Shown here: one piece after another, positions 40,976 to 52,019 of the stretch | Numbering within the stretch: position 1 is the stretch's first letter | Layout of the letters: the number at the start of each line of letters is the position of its first letter | NCBI GenBank assembly: GCA_963210315.1 | Contig: OY723299.1 | Span: 744,001 to 808,000 of the forward strand | Origin: Rhynchopus euleeides | Lineage: Eukaryota > Euglenozoa > Diplonemea > Diplonemida > Diplonemidae | Length of the DNA stretch: 64,000 nt | Reading direction: 5' to 3' | The notes under the pieces: model-generated | The model's input: the letters and a program-made list of their open reading frames with translations, nothing else | The model's database searches: none | What the model was told of the DNA's origin: nothing | Program-made: the position numbers and the translations under genes

Positions 40976-42883
40976 TTATGGTCTCTGACGCTTGCATGCA
41001 GGTGGGGTGTCGGCTGCTTCCAGAATGGCCTCCACGGAGTCCTGACTGTGCACACCACGAGCGAGGTTCTGTTGTACAGCTGCAAGATTGACTTCACGAT
41101 CAGCCTTCAGGGAGTGGTGGACGTATTTGAAGGAACGGCCATCCTGTTGCACTGCTGCGAGACTGATTTCACGATCCTTCAGGGAGTAGTTGACGCATTC
41201 CAAGGCAGCGCCATCCTGTTGCACTGCTGCGAGACATATTTCACGATCGGCCTTCAGGGAGGAGTGCACGTATTTGAAGGCATGGCCGCTCTGTCGCACC
41301 GCTGCAAGATTGATTTCACGATCAGCCTTCAGGGAGTGGTGGACGTATTTGAAGGCATGGCCATCCTGTTGCACTGCTGCGAGGCTGATTTCACGATCCT
41401 TCAGGGAGTAGTTGACGCATTCCAAGGCAGCGCCATCCTGTTGCACTGCTGCGAGACATATTTCACGATCGGCCTTCAGGGAGGAGTGCACGTATTTGAA
41501 GGCATGGCCGCTCTGTCGCACCGCTGCAAGATTGATTTCACGATCAGCCTTCAGGGAGTGGTGGACGTATTTGAAGGCATGGCCATCCTGTTGCACTGCT
41601 GCGAGGCTGATTTCACGATCCTTCAGGGAGTAGTTGACGTATTCCAAGGCAGCGCCGTCCTGTTGCACTGCTGCGAGACATACTTCACGATCGGCCTTCA
41701 GGGTGTCGTGCACGTATTCCAAGGCAGTGCCAGTCTGTTGCACAGCTGCGAGACATACTTCACGATCGGCCTTCAGGGAGTCGTGCACGTAATCCAAGGC
41801 CATGCCGTTCTGTTGCACCGCTGCAAGGCTGATTTCGCGGTCAGCCTTCAGCGAGATGTGGACGTAGATCAAGTCCTCGCCCTCCTGTTGCACTGCTGCA
41901 AGATTGATTTCATGATCAGCCTTCAGGGAGTCGTGCACGTAAACCAAGGCCTTGCCGTTCTGTTGCACAGCTGCGAGACATATTTCACGATCAGCCTTCA
42001 GGGAGTCGTGCACGTAATCCAAGGCCATGCCGTTCTGTTGCACCGCTGCAAGGTTGATTTCGCGGTCAGCCTTCAGCGGGATGTGGACGTGGATCAAGTT
42101 CTCGCTCTCCTGTTGCACTGCTGCAAGATTGATTTCATGATCTGCCTTCAGTGAGTCGTGCACGTAAACCAAGGCCTTGCCGTTCTGTTGCACAGCTGCA
42201 AGGTTGATTTCACGATCAGCCGTCAGGGAGTAGTGCACGAAACCCAAGACAGCGCCGTTCTGTTGCACGGCTGCGAGACAGAAGTCACGATCGGCCTTCA
42301 GTGAGTCATGGACGTAGTGCATGACATCGACCTCGAGGTCACTGAAGCTGTCGTTGTCGGCGTCACTGACGGCGTCACTGAAGGCCCGTTGCACAGCTGC
42401 AAGACATATCTCACGATCGGCTTTCAGGGTGTCGTCGACGAATCTCAAGGCGTTGCCGGACTGTTGCACAGCTATGTGACATATATCACAATCAGCCTTC
42501 ACCGTACTGTGTGCGTACTTGAGGCGCAGAGGATCTTCCGCAACAGCGTCCCGAAGAGCGCTGATAGCATCCTGCTTGTTCGACACCCACAGCGGAACCT
42601 CCCACACTTTCTTGCGACCACTGTGCAGGTCATCCAGGTACTGCTGGCCCACCAGGTCAACGTCCACTGTACACCCGTCAGCGACACCAGCAACACTGCT
42701 CAGAGGCTCGTCGCCACACAAGACCTCGCCCCCCACCGACAGCTGCAGGTCAGCCACCTCCACACCAACAAAGTTGGGGAACGTCTGCAATGCGAACACC
42801 TTCACCTTGTCAGGCGTGTCGTCGATCCCAATGTCGGCGGGGTGCTGGTCACCGGTCCTCCTGTCAGCCAGGAACACCAACAT
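40976..42883 (-). CDS. DUF4116-like repeat protein with possible ubiquitin-like N terminus
   Basis: 635 residues from the ATG at 42883 (an upstream GTG at 42916 is not needed). Residues of about 1-85 have the length and alternating hydrophobic pattern of a ubiquitin-like fold (MLVFLADR, DTPDKVKVFA, LQLSVGGEVL). From about 115 to 610 there are some twenty repeats of 25 residues with consensus SLKADREICLAAVQQNG followed by xALxYVHD, which closely resembles the Pfam DUF4116 unit (D-R-E-x-x-L-A-A-V-x-x-x-G). One repeat type lacks the Ala of LKADRE and is 24 long. The C terminus is unique and ends KRQRP. Such repeats are common in protist and giant-virus proteins and their function is unknown. Both strands look open because of the repeat composition; this strand matches the family. 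Confidence 0.85.
   Translation of the reverse strand: MLVFLADRRTGDQHPADIGIDDTPDKVKVFALQTFPNFVGVEVADLQLSVGGEVLCGDEPLSSVAGVADGCTVDVDLVGQQYLDDLHSGRKKVWEVPLWVSNKQDAISALRDAVAEDPLRLKYAHSTVKADCDICHIAVQQSGNALRFVDDTLKADREICLAAVQRAFSDAVSDADNDSFSDLEVDVMHYVHDSLKADRDFCLAAVQQNGAVLGFVHYSLTADREINLAAVQQNGKALVYVHDSLKADHEINLAAVQQESENLIHVHIPLKADREINLAAVQQNGMALDYVHDSLKADREICLAAVQQNGKALVYVHDSLKADHEINLAAVQQEGEDLIYVHISLKADREISLAAVQQNGMALDYVHDSLKADREVCLAAVQQTGTALEYVHDTLKADREVCLAAVQQDGAALEYVNYSLKDREISLAAVQQDGHAFKYVHHSLKADREINLAAVRQSGHAFKYVHSSLKADREICLAAVQQDGAALECVNYSLKDREISLAAVQQDGHAFKYVHHSLKADREINLAAVRQSGHAFKYVHSSLKADREICLAAVQQDGAALECVNYSLKDREISLAAVQQDGRSFKYVHHSLKADREVNLAAVQQNLARGVHSQDSVEAILEAADTPPACKRQRP
41090..42450. 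repeat. coding tandem repeat: 75-bp unit with 222-bp higher-order unit
   Basis: The DUF4116-like coding region is a DNA-level tandem repeat. Around 41171-41614 a 222-bp block (three units of 75, 75 and 72 bp) is repeated essentially exactly, and a partial third copy follows. Older units towards 42450 are more diverged, so expansion is recent at the 3' end of the gene. Confidence 0.88.
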
Positions 42884-43787
42884 GTCTCTTTCTGCTCCCG
42901 CCTGCGGGCAACACACCTGTGGCTGTGGGGGTGCAGTCCTGTGTTCAAGGTAGACATATTGGTTGGGTGTCTTCTGACGTAACTACTCGGCCAGTAGGTC
43001 CCTGCACAGGCACACGCCACAGGAAGTGTCTCACACTGCAGGTCCGCCAATCCAACATTGCCAACGATCATTCGTGGGCCTTTGCTGCGGGTTTTCCCAG
43101 GCTGTATCACACCCAGGTTGGGCCAACTTGCAGCTGGCGCAATCTCATATGGAGGAGGGGGGGAGGAGGGCGCAGGGAGGGGCAACCGGCACACCAAGCT
43201 ATGTTGTTCAACCCCTGGTTAACTCACTCCTGCTCTGTGTCACTCGGATCTTACACGTCACGTGTGTATACCTGTTGTGAAAAGAATCGGTACCACCTGC
43301 GTGCAACAGGGTTTCGGTCTGGTTCACTCCGGCCTGGGGCACCCTGACCCAGCTATGCGACATAAAAAAACACATGTCTGATTGGAAACCTCATTGTCCC
43401 AACATTTTCGCGTCTGGCGGCATATGGTTCGGGAGGGCTCCACCCCAAAACAATGTCACAGCAAAGAACAGATCAATACCACACAACATAAGGAGGATGT
43501 CAGAAGCTGTTGAGAAGGTTTCGTGTCGGCTCGTAGCCCACCACGGGGGCGGGGGGAGAATCCGGGGGGATGGTGGGGGCCAGGTGGGGTGTGGGGTGTG
43601 AGGGAGAGCACAGAGGCACATGAGAACACAGAGAGGCATGCCGGTTGCTATGATCGCCGCCGCACCCCACACCCCCCCCTCGCCCCACCCCCACCATCAC
43701 CTTGCCACCGCTAGGCAGCGCGGCCTGAGAACGTGCTCGAATGAGAGCTTGAAAGGGGGGGGTCATCCACAAAATATGGGGGAGGGG
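42884..43787. other. intergenic, no gene seen
   Basis: Presumed 5' side of the DUF4116-like gene. Mixed G-rich and C-rich sequence, and I see no further coding signal. Confidence 0.55.
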
Positions 43788-43885
43788 GGTTTGATTGTCG
43801 AGAGTGAAAGCAAAAGCAAGCCTCCCAGCACCTTCTCACAATGTTCGTCCTTTTTGTAGTCACCACACCAGATGTGCTGTACAGG
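43788..43885. repeat. dispersed copy of the tandem-family spacer repeat
   Basis: TTTGATTGTCGAGAGTGAAA, then CAGCACCTTCT and GTAGTCACCACACCAGATGT in the same order as at 14802-14890 and 18486-18580. It shows that this sequence is mobile or dispersed and not merely duplicated with the gene family. Confidence 0.75.
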
Positions 43886-45930
43886 GGAGCTTGAAAAGGG
43901 GCGAGGGGGGAGGGGATGGCGGGGGGGGAGATGTGCGGGTGGCGCGAGTGGGGAGCACCTCAAGGGCAGGTTGATCGGTGTTCAACACTCTACACTACAT
44001 AACACGCTAACCGGCCAGCTTCGGCAGTCTTCGGCGTTTTTTACCAATAGAAATGGATGAAAATGCACCAAAGTGCTCTATGCTGCACCGCTTAAAACCC
44101 GCTTTCTTTCCTCTTCCCCGTTGCTTGGTCATCTGCCATCCCCACAGGATACGCCTCTCATCAAAGGTGAAAATATGCAGAAAACATAGAGTGGAACATC
44201 ACGATAACCTTGCGACCAACATCTCCCGCGGGTGATCCCCCCTGTGACCTGGCCCACCGTGATAGATAGAAGCGAGGGGTGCGTCATAGTTTCGGCTTAC
44301 AACCCACGGCTGTGCAAGAAACAACAAATCACCGGTCGCGGCAGCTGGGCACTCGTTCTACCTTTCATCAGATGGATAGTTGCCAGGGGCGAAGCATACG
44401 TGGTGTTTGCCCCTCCAGGCGCCCTAGCGGGAGTCTGGGAGGGGAAGCGGCGTTATTGGTTGAGGAAGCGGAGGGTGGGTGGGGTATGCTCAAAGACAAA
44501 TACTGTTCTCGAAAGAGAGAGAGTGGTGGGGGTGGGGGGAGTGGGTGCGTCGCACAAATTCCGCCCCTTCTCCCTTCGGGAGCCTTCGCTGGCAATTTTT
44601 TTCCGGCAAAAAAATATATAATGCTCGGCTGGTGCCCCTGAAAGGGCCGATTTACGTAGTTCTGGCGTAGTTCTAGGGTTTTCAGGGACACCGATCGGCA
44701 ATGTTTTTCCCCTGCCCCATCGCCCGGAGGAAAATGCATCCAGAATAAACGCACTGTTTTTCGCTCCAGCGAAGGCACCCAAGAGAGGGGAAACGGTATT
44801 TCTTTGGAAGAGGCGAATAATAGGAAAAGAAGCAATAAGTTGAAAGAAACGATGAAGAATACGGTAAGAGGGTTGGAGCCCAGCTCTCTGTGTGGTGCAC
44901 TGCCGAGTAGGGGCGGGCACGCGACGCGATAGTCCAGGGGGGGTGGGGGGCACGGCGAACTGATTTAGACGAGAATCGCGATTGACTATGAACTCGGAAT
45001 GGAATCAGAAATCATCCGACCGCGCCACCCCCCCCCCCTGGGTTGTTCCCAAGACCTTTAAAATGCGACCAGTTTTGACCAATACCGCATGTCTGGCACC
45101 CCATTGTTGGGGCCCTCCTTCTCTGTGTCAGACTGTGCGGTCTGGCGCCTATTTTCTTTAGGTATGTTGAGACGACTCGCGTTTATGCAGTTCCGAACGG
45201 GAAGGCCCACGCCATTTGGGTGGGAATAATTTTGTTTGAATTATGTTGTTGTTGCGGGTAGAGAAGCCACACAGCTCATCTGTTTTGGCGGCACGCCACA
45301 GCCTCTTTGTGTTGCGCATGTTTATGAAATATTTGTATTTCACGGCAGCTAACAGCCCGAGGTATGGTAAAAGCCGACACACCGCCATCCTACGCGATGG
45401 GGGCTTCTTTAGTTGAAAAGCGCTGCTGGCGTGGCAGTTCGGTCGAAGCAGTCCAGCAACCCACCTGTCACACAGAAGTTCTCGATTAAATGTGGAGCAT
45501 AGGCGGCACCGAGCGAACTCTGTTACTCCCCACCCCCACTGGATTATACACACATGTGCGAAACCCTATGGGGTCACGTAGAGTAGGATAGCGGGTCCGG
45601 TTCTCACGTTGTGTACCCTAGGGGACACACTGCGATGCCTGCTAAGCCAAACTGCAGTACATACATGTGAAATCTTCCCCGCGGGCTGAGGTCAGGCTGG
45701 CGACCCAGGTTTTCAGGGTGACACCAGGATTTCCTCGAAATTTTGGGTGACCCCCACCCTGGTCGGGGGGGGGGGGGTCCCTCGCAAAGTGGGGGGCAGG
45801 GGGGGGGGGTACACTGGCTACCTCCCGCACCTGTAGGAAAGGACCCCCCCCCCTTGTACCTGTACAGGGGGGGGTACTTTTACCCAATTGGCATTTCCCA
45901 GTAAGTGGTGTCAATAGGCACCCCATGGCC
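43886..45930. other. long gene-poor stretch
   Basis: About 2 kb without a convincing protein gene on either strand. It contains a moderately AT-rich part (44000-45600) and homopolymer runs of G and C near 45760-45880. Short open frames are inconsistent in composition and lack recognisable motifs. I could not identify RNA genes here by eye. Confidence 0.5.
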
Positions 45931-46795
45931 AAAATGACCCCACCACAATCCGCACGGATCCCAAATATCCCAAAGAACGGGTTTTTGGAAAATCCGAGGG
46001 GGGGGGTCCCGCTGGGTGGGTAGGTGGGGTGGGGTGTGGGCTGGTGAAGGTGGCTGCCTCCCAGCCACCTTCACCCATGACCAGTCCCTGAACCAGACCC
46101 ACGTTTCATGGGCGAAACTTGGCTCGTACACCACCAAAGTGACCCCACTGTGATCCGCAAAAATTCCAAACGTTCAAAAGAAAGGGGTTTTGGAACACCC
46201 GAGGAGGGGGTCCCACTGGGTGGGTGGGGTGGGGTGTGGGCTGACTGCCTCCCAGCCACGCTGACCAGCCCCTGAACTAGACCCGTGTTTCATGGGTGAT
46301 GCTTGGCTCGCACACCACCAAAGTGACCCCACTGTGATCCGCACAAATTCCAAACGTTCAAAAGAAAGGGGTTTTGGAACACCCGTGGAGGGGGTCCCGC
46401 TGGGTGGGTGGGTGTGGCTGCCTCCCAGTCACATTCCCTTAGGACCAGCCCCTGAACCAGAGGCACATTTCATGGACGGTGTTTGGCTCCTAGACCCACG
46501 AAGTGACCCCACTACGATTCGCAAAAGTTCCAAACGTTCAGAAGAACGGGGTTTTGGAATACCCGAGGAGGGGGTCCCGCTGGGTGGGTGGGCTGGTGTG
46601 GCTGCCTCCCAGTCACATCCTCCTGGGGCCAGCCTCCTATGACCAGACCCTGAATCAGACCCACATTTCATGGGTGAAGCTTGACACCTCGACCCACAGT
46701 GTGACCCCACTACGATCCGCACAGATTCCAAATAGTCAAAAGAAAGGGGTTTCGGAACACCCGAGGAGGGGGTCCCGCTGATTTTGGGTCACTTT
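45931..46795. repeat. minisatellite, five units of about 180-205 bp
   Basis: Recurring order of blocks: CCACCAAAGTGACCCCACTG-like, ATCCGCA, CCAAACGTTCAAAAGAAAGG, GGAACACCCGAGGAGGGGGT, CTGGGTGGGTGGG, then a CCAGACCC-like block. The block CCAAA(CGTTC or variants) occurs near 45962, 46167, 46351, 46531 and 46728. The units are diverged by point changes and short indels. Confidence 0.85.
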
Positions 46796-47724
46796 CGGGT
46801 GATGTCAGGTACCTGGAGTGACCGCAGGTAGCCCATTTTCAGGGTGGGAGCCCTACTCGTACGTCACCCAGATTCAGCCCAAACCGTGCACCTCGGGTGC
46901 ACGGTCGCCGGCAGCGCGCGGGCACCCGGAAACAGGCCGCATTTGCGCGCGCTGCCTGCACCCTGCACGCCAGCCCCCCCCCCCCCCCCCCGGGGCTGTA
47001 AGCGACCCCCCAGAAAATTACCCCAGCCACTGCCCCCCCCCCCCCCCGGGGGATGTCCTGTGGGGCCAAAAACCGTTGGACAACGACATTTTCACATTTT
47101 TTTTGACACACCATCTCCCCCGCGGGAGGACCCATGTCCTACCCGGGCGGGGTATCTGACAGCTCGGGTCCTCCCGTTTCCACCTCCCACCCGGGATATC
47201 CCGGACATCCTGGCCACCGTGGAGGGGGGTGGTATATTTTCTGGGATGGACTGATTCTGGCGAACGCAGTGGCGAAGAGCTCACACATAGCCCCCTCCTC
47301 CCCCGCCACTTCTCGCCGCTTTCTGCCCGTATAATAAAACGGCGGGGAGGGGGCCCTTTCGCACTGTACCACCTTGCTGTGTGTGTGTGTGTGTTTGCCA
47401 AAGATGTGTCATTTTTTTGCAACCGGGTTTTGCGACACAACACAGCGATTCGATTTTATTGTGTTTGGAAAGCGTCAGTGGGGGCAGGCTGGTTAACCTG
47501 CCCCTTCAAGCCCACAGGTAAGCACACCGCTCTGCATATTTTTTGCCAGACACGCAGATCACGTTTCCTCGCCATTCTGCGTGCACTTCGTTTGCGGGTT
47601 TACGACTGCAAACCCGCAAGAGCAAAGGCAAAAAAAACCCCCTCCCCCCCTCCCCCCTCCGGTAAAATTATAAAATTATAAAATTTCGGAAGACGAAATA
47701 TGGAAACATCGGTTCTGAGTCAGC
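46796..47724. other. intergenic; C-rich runs and a short perfect hairpin
   Basis: Includes a 10-bp perfect inverted repeat with a 3-base loop at 46883-46905 (ACCGTGCACC/GGTGCACGGT), C runs at 46974-46991 and 47033-47048, and an AT-rich piece just downstream of the next gene. No gene is seen. Confidence 0.55.
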
Positions 47725-49773
47725 TCAGAGGGGGGGGCAGGGGCTGGTGGGTTCTTTCAATTCCCAGGTGGGGGTGACCACAAGGGTGGGGGTGTAAGGT
47801 TCATGTCTCATGTACCCCCTGATCCCTGCCACGCTCTGGTCACTAGTGGCGCTTTCGGCGAGGTTGTCAGGGCTGAGGGGTCCAGACGAGGAGCGTTGAA
47901 CACAGTGAGCCACAGGCTCTTGCACGGGCACAGCACAGGGGCTGAGTGGCTGGGGCCTCTTTACCTGGCTCTGCTGCTGCTGTTCCTGCTGCTGCTGTTG
48001 CTGTTGTTGCTGCTGTTGCCTCTTCTGCTTCTGCTGTTTTTTTGCCCGCTTCGAGCGGCGACCCAGTTCCACCTCCTCCGACTGGGGGAACCCTGCAGCC
48101 ACCACCTGCCCCTGGTGGATCTGCAGGTCGCCCACCGCTCCCTGAGGACTGCCTGACCCACGACCACGACCACCACGCCCACCACCACCACCACCAGGGG
48201 CTGCATGCGGGAGAAGAGCACCCCCCTCCCCTATCACGATCATCAGCGGAGCCACGGGGGGCGCCTGGCTTTGCCTCGTGTGATCCTGCTGAGGCTGCTG
48301 CCACCTCTGCCGCTTCCCCCGCTGCCCCCCGTCCTGGTTGAACACCACCGACTTGCGCTGCTTCTGCAAGGCGTAGAGGTAAAACGGCCCGACCTCCGGA
48401 ACATAGTCCCCGTCGATCGCGAAGAGAAACCCCGATGCCTCGTCGGCAGTTTTAAACTCGATGATGCAGGTCTGCACGCGGGAGCGGGACCACTTCTTGT
48501 TCTCCATGGGGATCAGGGATAGCTTCGACACCTCGCAGCCGACACGCGTGGCAGCGCTCACCACATGCCGGGCCAGCGCGTATATGTTGGGCATCGGAAC
48601 CTCACCCACATCACTCCTGGGCTGGAAGGTCAGATTCACAAGCTTGCTCGCCGCACGCGCAGAGGCATCTGACTTGCCGCCTGACGGTTTCTTGTCCCCG
48701 TCGCGGTCGACCCACCGGATCTGCTCCGGAGCGAACAGAGCCTTCCCGCCCACCTGGCCCCCCTCCAGCACGGAGATCATCGACTTTATGTCCTCGGGGG
48801 CCAGATCGGATCTGTCATACCGCCAGGCGATGACATTCGCCCCGTCTAAGTCCCCCTCAATGTGGACGCACATGTCATAACCACGTGCTGCGAGGAGGGA
48901 CCGGCGCGACCACATCGACCCCCCTTTGATGTTCCGCCATTTCAACACCACCGTGTGGAACGGCGGGTCGCGGAAGGATTCACAACCGGATGGCGTGGGA
49001 GTCGCCGGCGGGGCCGACCACATCCGGACCCCAGCAGCAGCAGGAGCAGCAGGGACAACGGGTGAAGGGAAGACGGGGTTCACCGGAGGAGGCAGGCCTG
49101 ACCACACCCGGAGATCGGCAGCAGGAGCAGCAGCAGCAGCGGGGGCCGCAGGTGGGTTGGGTGGGGCGAATGTGTTCGCGGCTGTCAAACCGTTCCCCCC
49201 GGCAGGGGGTGTCGGGGGGGCCGGCTGCCCCGTCCACATCGGGACAGCAGCAGCAGCAGCGGGGGCAGCAGCGGGGTCAGAAATGCCCCCCACCCCCCCG
49301 GGGGGTTGGGGTGACAGAGGAAGCGACATCTGTCGGCTCAGATTCGTGCCTCCTCCTACACCTGCCACCCCCCACATCTGGAGACTAGCAGCAGCAGGCG
49401 CAGGCGCAGCCGCAGCAGGGGGTGCGTGGGCCAAGGGGAAGACGGGGTTTACCGGATGAGGCAAACTTGACCACACCCGGAGATCGGCAGCAGGAGCAGC
49501 AACAGCAGCGGGGGCCGCATGTGGGTTGGGTGAGGAGGCGAATGCATTTGCGGCTGTCAAACCGTTCCCCCCGGCAGGGGGTGTCGGGGGGGGCGGCTGC
49601 CCCGTCCACATCGGGACAGCAGCAGCAGCAGCGGGGGCAGCAGCAGGGTTGGGCGGGGCGAAGGCGTTTGCCACCACCCTCGTTCCCCCGGCGGGGGGTG
49701 TCGGAGGAAGCGGCTGGTCCGGCCACATCTGGACAGCAGCAGCAGCAGGGCTGTGCGGGATGAAGGAGCCCAT
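47725..49773 (-). CDS. low-complexity Ala/Pro/Gln-rich protein with one globular core, unknown
   Basis: 682 residues from an ATG at 49773 to TGA. Residues of about 10-265 consist of four to five imperfect repeats combining a W-(T/P/S)-x-(Q/L)-P-x-PxTPPAG block with poly-Ala (for example VPMWTGQPPPPTPPAGGN). Residues of about 270-490 are of normal composition and contain FHTVVLKWRNIKGGSMW, a Cys- and Trp-containing central part, and CIIEFKTADEASGFLFAIDG, which is RRM-like in rhythm but not a confident match. Then comes a Gly/Arg/Pro-rich part with a GGGGGRGGRGRG stretch and a poly-Gln run near residue 600 (CAG repeats at 47970-48025). The composition suggests an RNA-associated or condensate-forming protein, which is inference only. 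Confidence 0.65.
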   Translation of the reverse strand: MGSFIPHSPAAAAVQMWPDQPLPPTPPAGGTRVVANAFAPPNPAAAPAAAAAVPMWTGQPPPPTPPAGGNGLTAANAFASSPNPHAAPAAVAAPAADLRVWSSLPHPVNPVFPLAHAPPAAAAPAPAAASLQMWGVAGVGGGTNLSRQMSLPLSPQPPGGVGGISDPAAAPAAAAAVPMWTGQPAPPTPPAGGNGLTAANTFAPPNPPAAPAAAAAPAADLRVWSGLPPPVNPVFPSPVVPAAPAAAGVRMWSAPPATPTPSGCESFRDPPFHTVVLKWRNIKGGSMWSRRSLLAARGYDMCVHIEGDLDGANVIAWRYDRSDLAPEDIKSMISVLEGGQVGGKALFAPEQIRWVDRDGDKKPSGGKSDASARAASKLVNLTFQPRSDVGEVPMPNIYALARHVVSAATRVGCEVSKLSLIPMENKKWSRSRVQTCIIEFKTADEASGFLFAIDGDYVPEVGPFYLYALQKQRKSVVFNQDGGQRGKRQRWQQPQQDHTRQSQAPPVAPLMIVIGEGGALLPHAAPGGGGGGRGGRGRGSGSPQGAVGDLQIHQGQVVAAGFPQSEEVELGRRSKRAKKQQKQKRQQQQQQQQQQQEQQQQSQVKRPQPLSPCAVPVQEPVAHCVQRSSSGPLSPDNLAESATSDQSVAGIRGYMRHEPYTPTLVVTPTWELKEPTSPCPPL

Positions 49774-51973
49774 CGCCCTGCCTCCGACACCAAAGGTTGG
49801 GGCAGGAGGTGGCTATTGATTCGGCCACATCAGGAGATTGGCTGCTGGAGGTGGAGGTGGAGGTGTGGAGGAGATGTTCAAACCCCTCACGCGGCTGTCG
49901 GGAAGGCACGCAGCAGCGGAGAGAGGGGGAGGGGGGGGGCGAAACCTCCCTGGATATAGGTATGAAAGGCGGGAGAGAAAGAGCACCGAGAGAGAGTGGA
50001 GCGGAGTGGGTGGGTGGGGGGGGGGGGGGGGGTGGGGTGGAATAGTGGGCAGAGCACACCGGTTAATCAGAGCTGAAAAAAAATGTCAATTTCCACAAGC
50101 CAATAGAGCCCCAGGGAGGCAACCTCTCCGGGGGGGGGAGAGGGGGAAGTGTGGGGGGGGGGGGGGGGGAAGTGAAATGAAGCAGAAAATCAAGGGGCGC
50201 GAGAGAGCTTAACCTCCCCCCCTTTACTCGGTATGCAGCAGAGAGCGGATGGGGGGGGTAGGGTGTGTGGCTGGGTAGGGAGAGGGGTGAGAGGTGAGAG
50301 GTGAGGGGGGAGGGGAGGGGGGGGGGTGTGTAACCTGCCGTGCGTGCATATATTAAAGTGTTGTGTTTCTGCTTGCAACCTAGAGGGAAAGCCCATGGGA
50401 AGGGGGGGGGGCAACGGGGATCTGCACGGGAGGTCTTATCACCTCGCGTGTGCAAAATAACCAACAATAAAATGTGAGAGATGGGTTGGGAGGGGAGGGG
50501 GGAGGGGGGATAAGGGGCGGGGCTGCTCCTCAAGAAGGAGGTCATCTCGTCTTTTCTGGTCCATTTGGGGTGCAGCTTTTTCTGAGTATCCTTGTTCTGT
50601 CGGCGGCATGGCGGTGATCTTTTTGCACACCACCACAGATGAAAGGCAGCTGAAGTATCACATTTTTTTTGCGTGCATTATTTTTCTGTTTTGCTTTCGG
50701 CAATCGCAGGCTACAAAGAACGGGGCTGCTGCGCAGACCCAATCTTGCCCCCATGACGCCCATATGAGTATGGATACCTTCATTGCACCTGTTTTTTTTG
50801 CTTCGGTGGTGGGACAGAATCACACGAGGTAATTTTACTGGTGATCCTGAAACCTAGCCCGCCTTGACGACGTCGTATTTTGGAGTGGAGACCTGTCTCC
50901 TCTGATGCAATAGACACACACGATACACTCCTCGGGAAGGGGGCAGTGCGCGTCATTTCCAGAAGAGGCTTTTTCAGAGAGGGTTCATTAGTAACCCATG
51001 CCCAGAAGGGAGCCTGGCAGGATGGACGTATGGCCCAGCATCCGTAAGCTCACATTCCTTCTCCCTGACGAAAACTCCTCCCTGCAAGACGGGTCTTCAA
51101 GAGGCTGCGTAGTTTTATTTTGTGCGAAAATCGGACTCTTTTTCGCCATATGGTAGAATCACCCTGCCCGCAGCAGCTGCCAACAAAATATAAACCAGAT
51201 CCGAGGGATGGGTGGGTGGGTGTGTTGGAGACAGTGGGGGGCCCTTTTTGCTCTCAAGTGCAGGAAAGTGACCATCCTCACGAATGAGGTGTTACGCTGA
51301 CACAGTGTTGACAGAGCCCAGGCCCCTCTGAAATACTATGTTCGTTGCGGCGACACACTTGTGCTGAGGCCCTGTGAAAAGTGGCACCAAGGGTGATATT
51401 CCTCAAGCTTCGGCCGTAACGTCCCTTCAGAACTAGTAAAACATCGCACTGGGGGTCTTCGCTCAGAAATGCAGAAAGGCGAGAAAAGGTGGGCAGCCGT
51501 GTGTGCGCCCCACCAATTCGGGTTGCAATAGTGGCACAGTGTGACACAGAGACAGAGCCAGGCGATCACCCCCACTACGATTCCATTTCGTCACTTCGCG
51601 ACCTCGCTGCGCTCCGTCGCTCGTAACTAGTAAAAAATAATTGCAATGTCCACATTGTACGGACCAAGCTTGGCCCGATGGCTGCAGTATGTTTTGACGG
51701 GCAACACGCATGGCACACCAACCCACCCCCGGGCTACCAGCAACTCTGCAAAAAAAAATTATGCAGTGCTGCTGTTTGAGCCGCATTGTGCGAAGTGCAG
51801 TGCCATCATGACAGGCCCGCCAGCAACATACATTCACTGTTCAGGTTTTAGCAAGGCCCGCAGGGGGAGGGGGAAGCGAAAGGGGAAGGGGGAGAGAGCG
51901 AGAGGACATAAGCCGGAATGATGGCGCCACCGCGAGGGGCGGTGGATGGTATCATGTCACGATAACACGGTTG
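49774..51973. other. intergenic, no gene seen
   Basis: 2.2 kb. The first 0.8 kb is dominated by G runs (for example 50015-50032 and 50152-50169) and GA-rich sequence. 50560-51900 is of more balanced composition but has only short frames without recognisable motifs. Confidence 0.5.
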
Positions 51974-51993
51974 CACACACACACACACACACA
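51974..51993. repeat. (CA)n at the 5' end of LINE copy B
   Basis: Short CA microsatellite immediately preceding the element's first bases (GGAGGAGAGAGGGATACACG), as for copy A. Confidence 0.85.
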
Positions 51994-52019
51994 GGAGGAG
52001 AGAGGGATACACGGGCAGG

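Noticed and set aside
40973..42154. 393-residue plus-strand frame in the repeat gene, with Cys/His/Gln-rich repeats
   Set aside because: Mirror of the DUF4116-like repeats; the minus strand matches a known repeat consensus and has a sensible N terminus and C terminus.
41090..42450. CRISPR-like regular repeats
   Set aside because: Period of 75 bp with no unique spacers, coding throughout, and in a eukaryotic context; it is a protein repeat.
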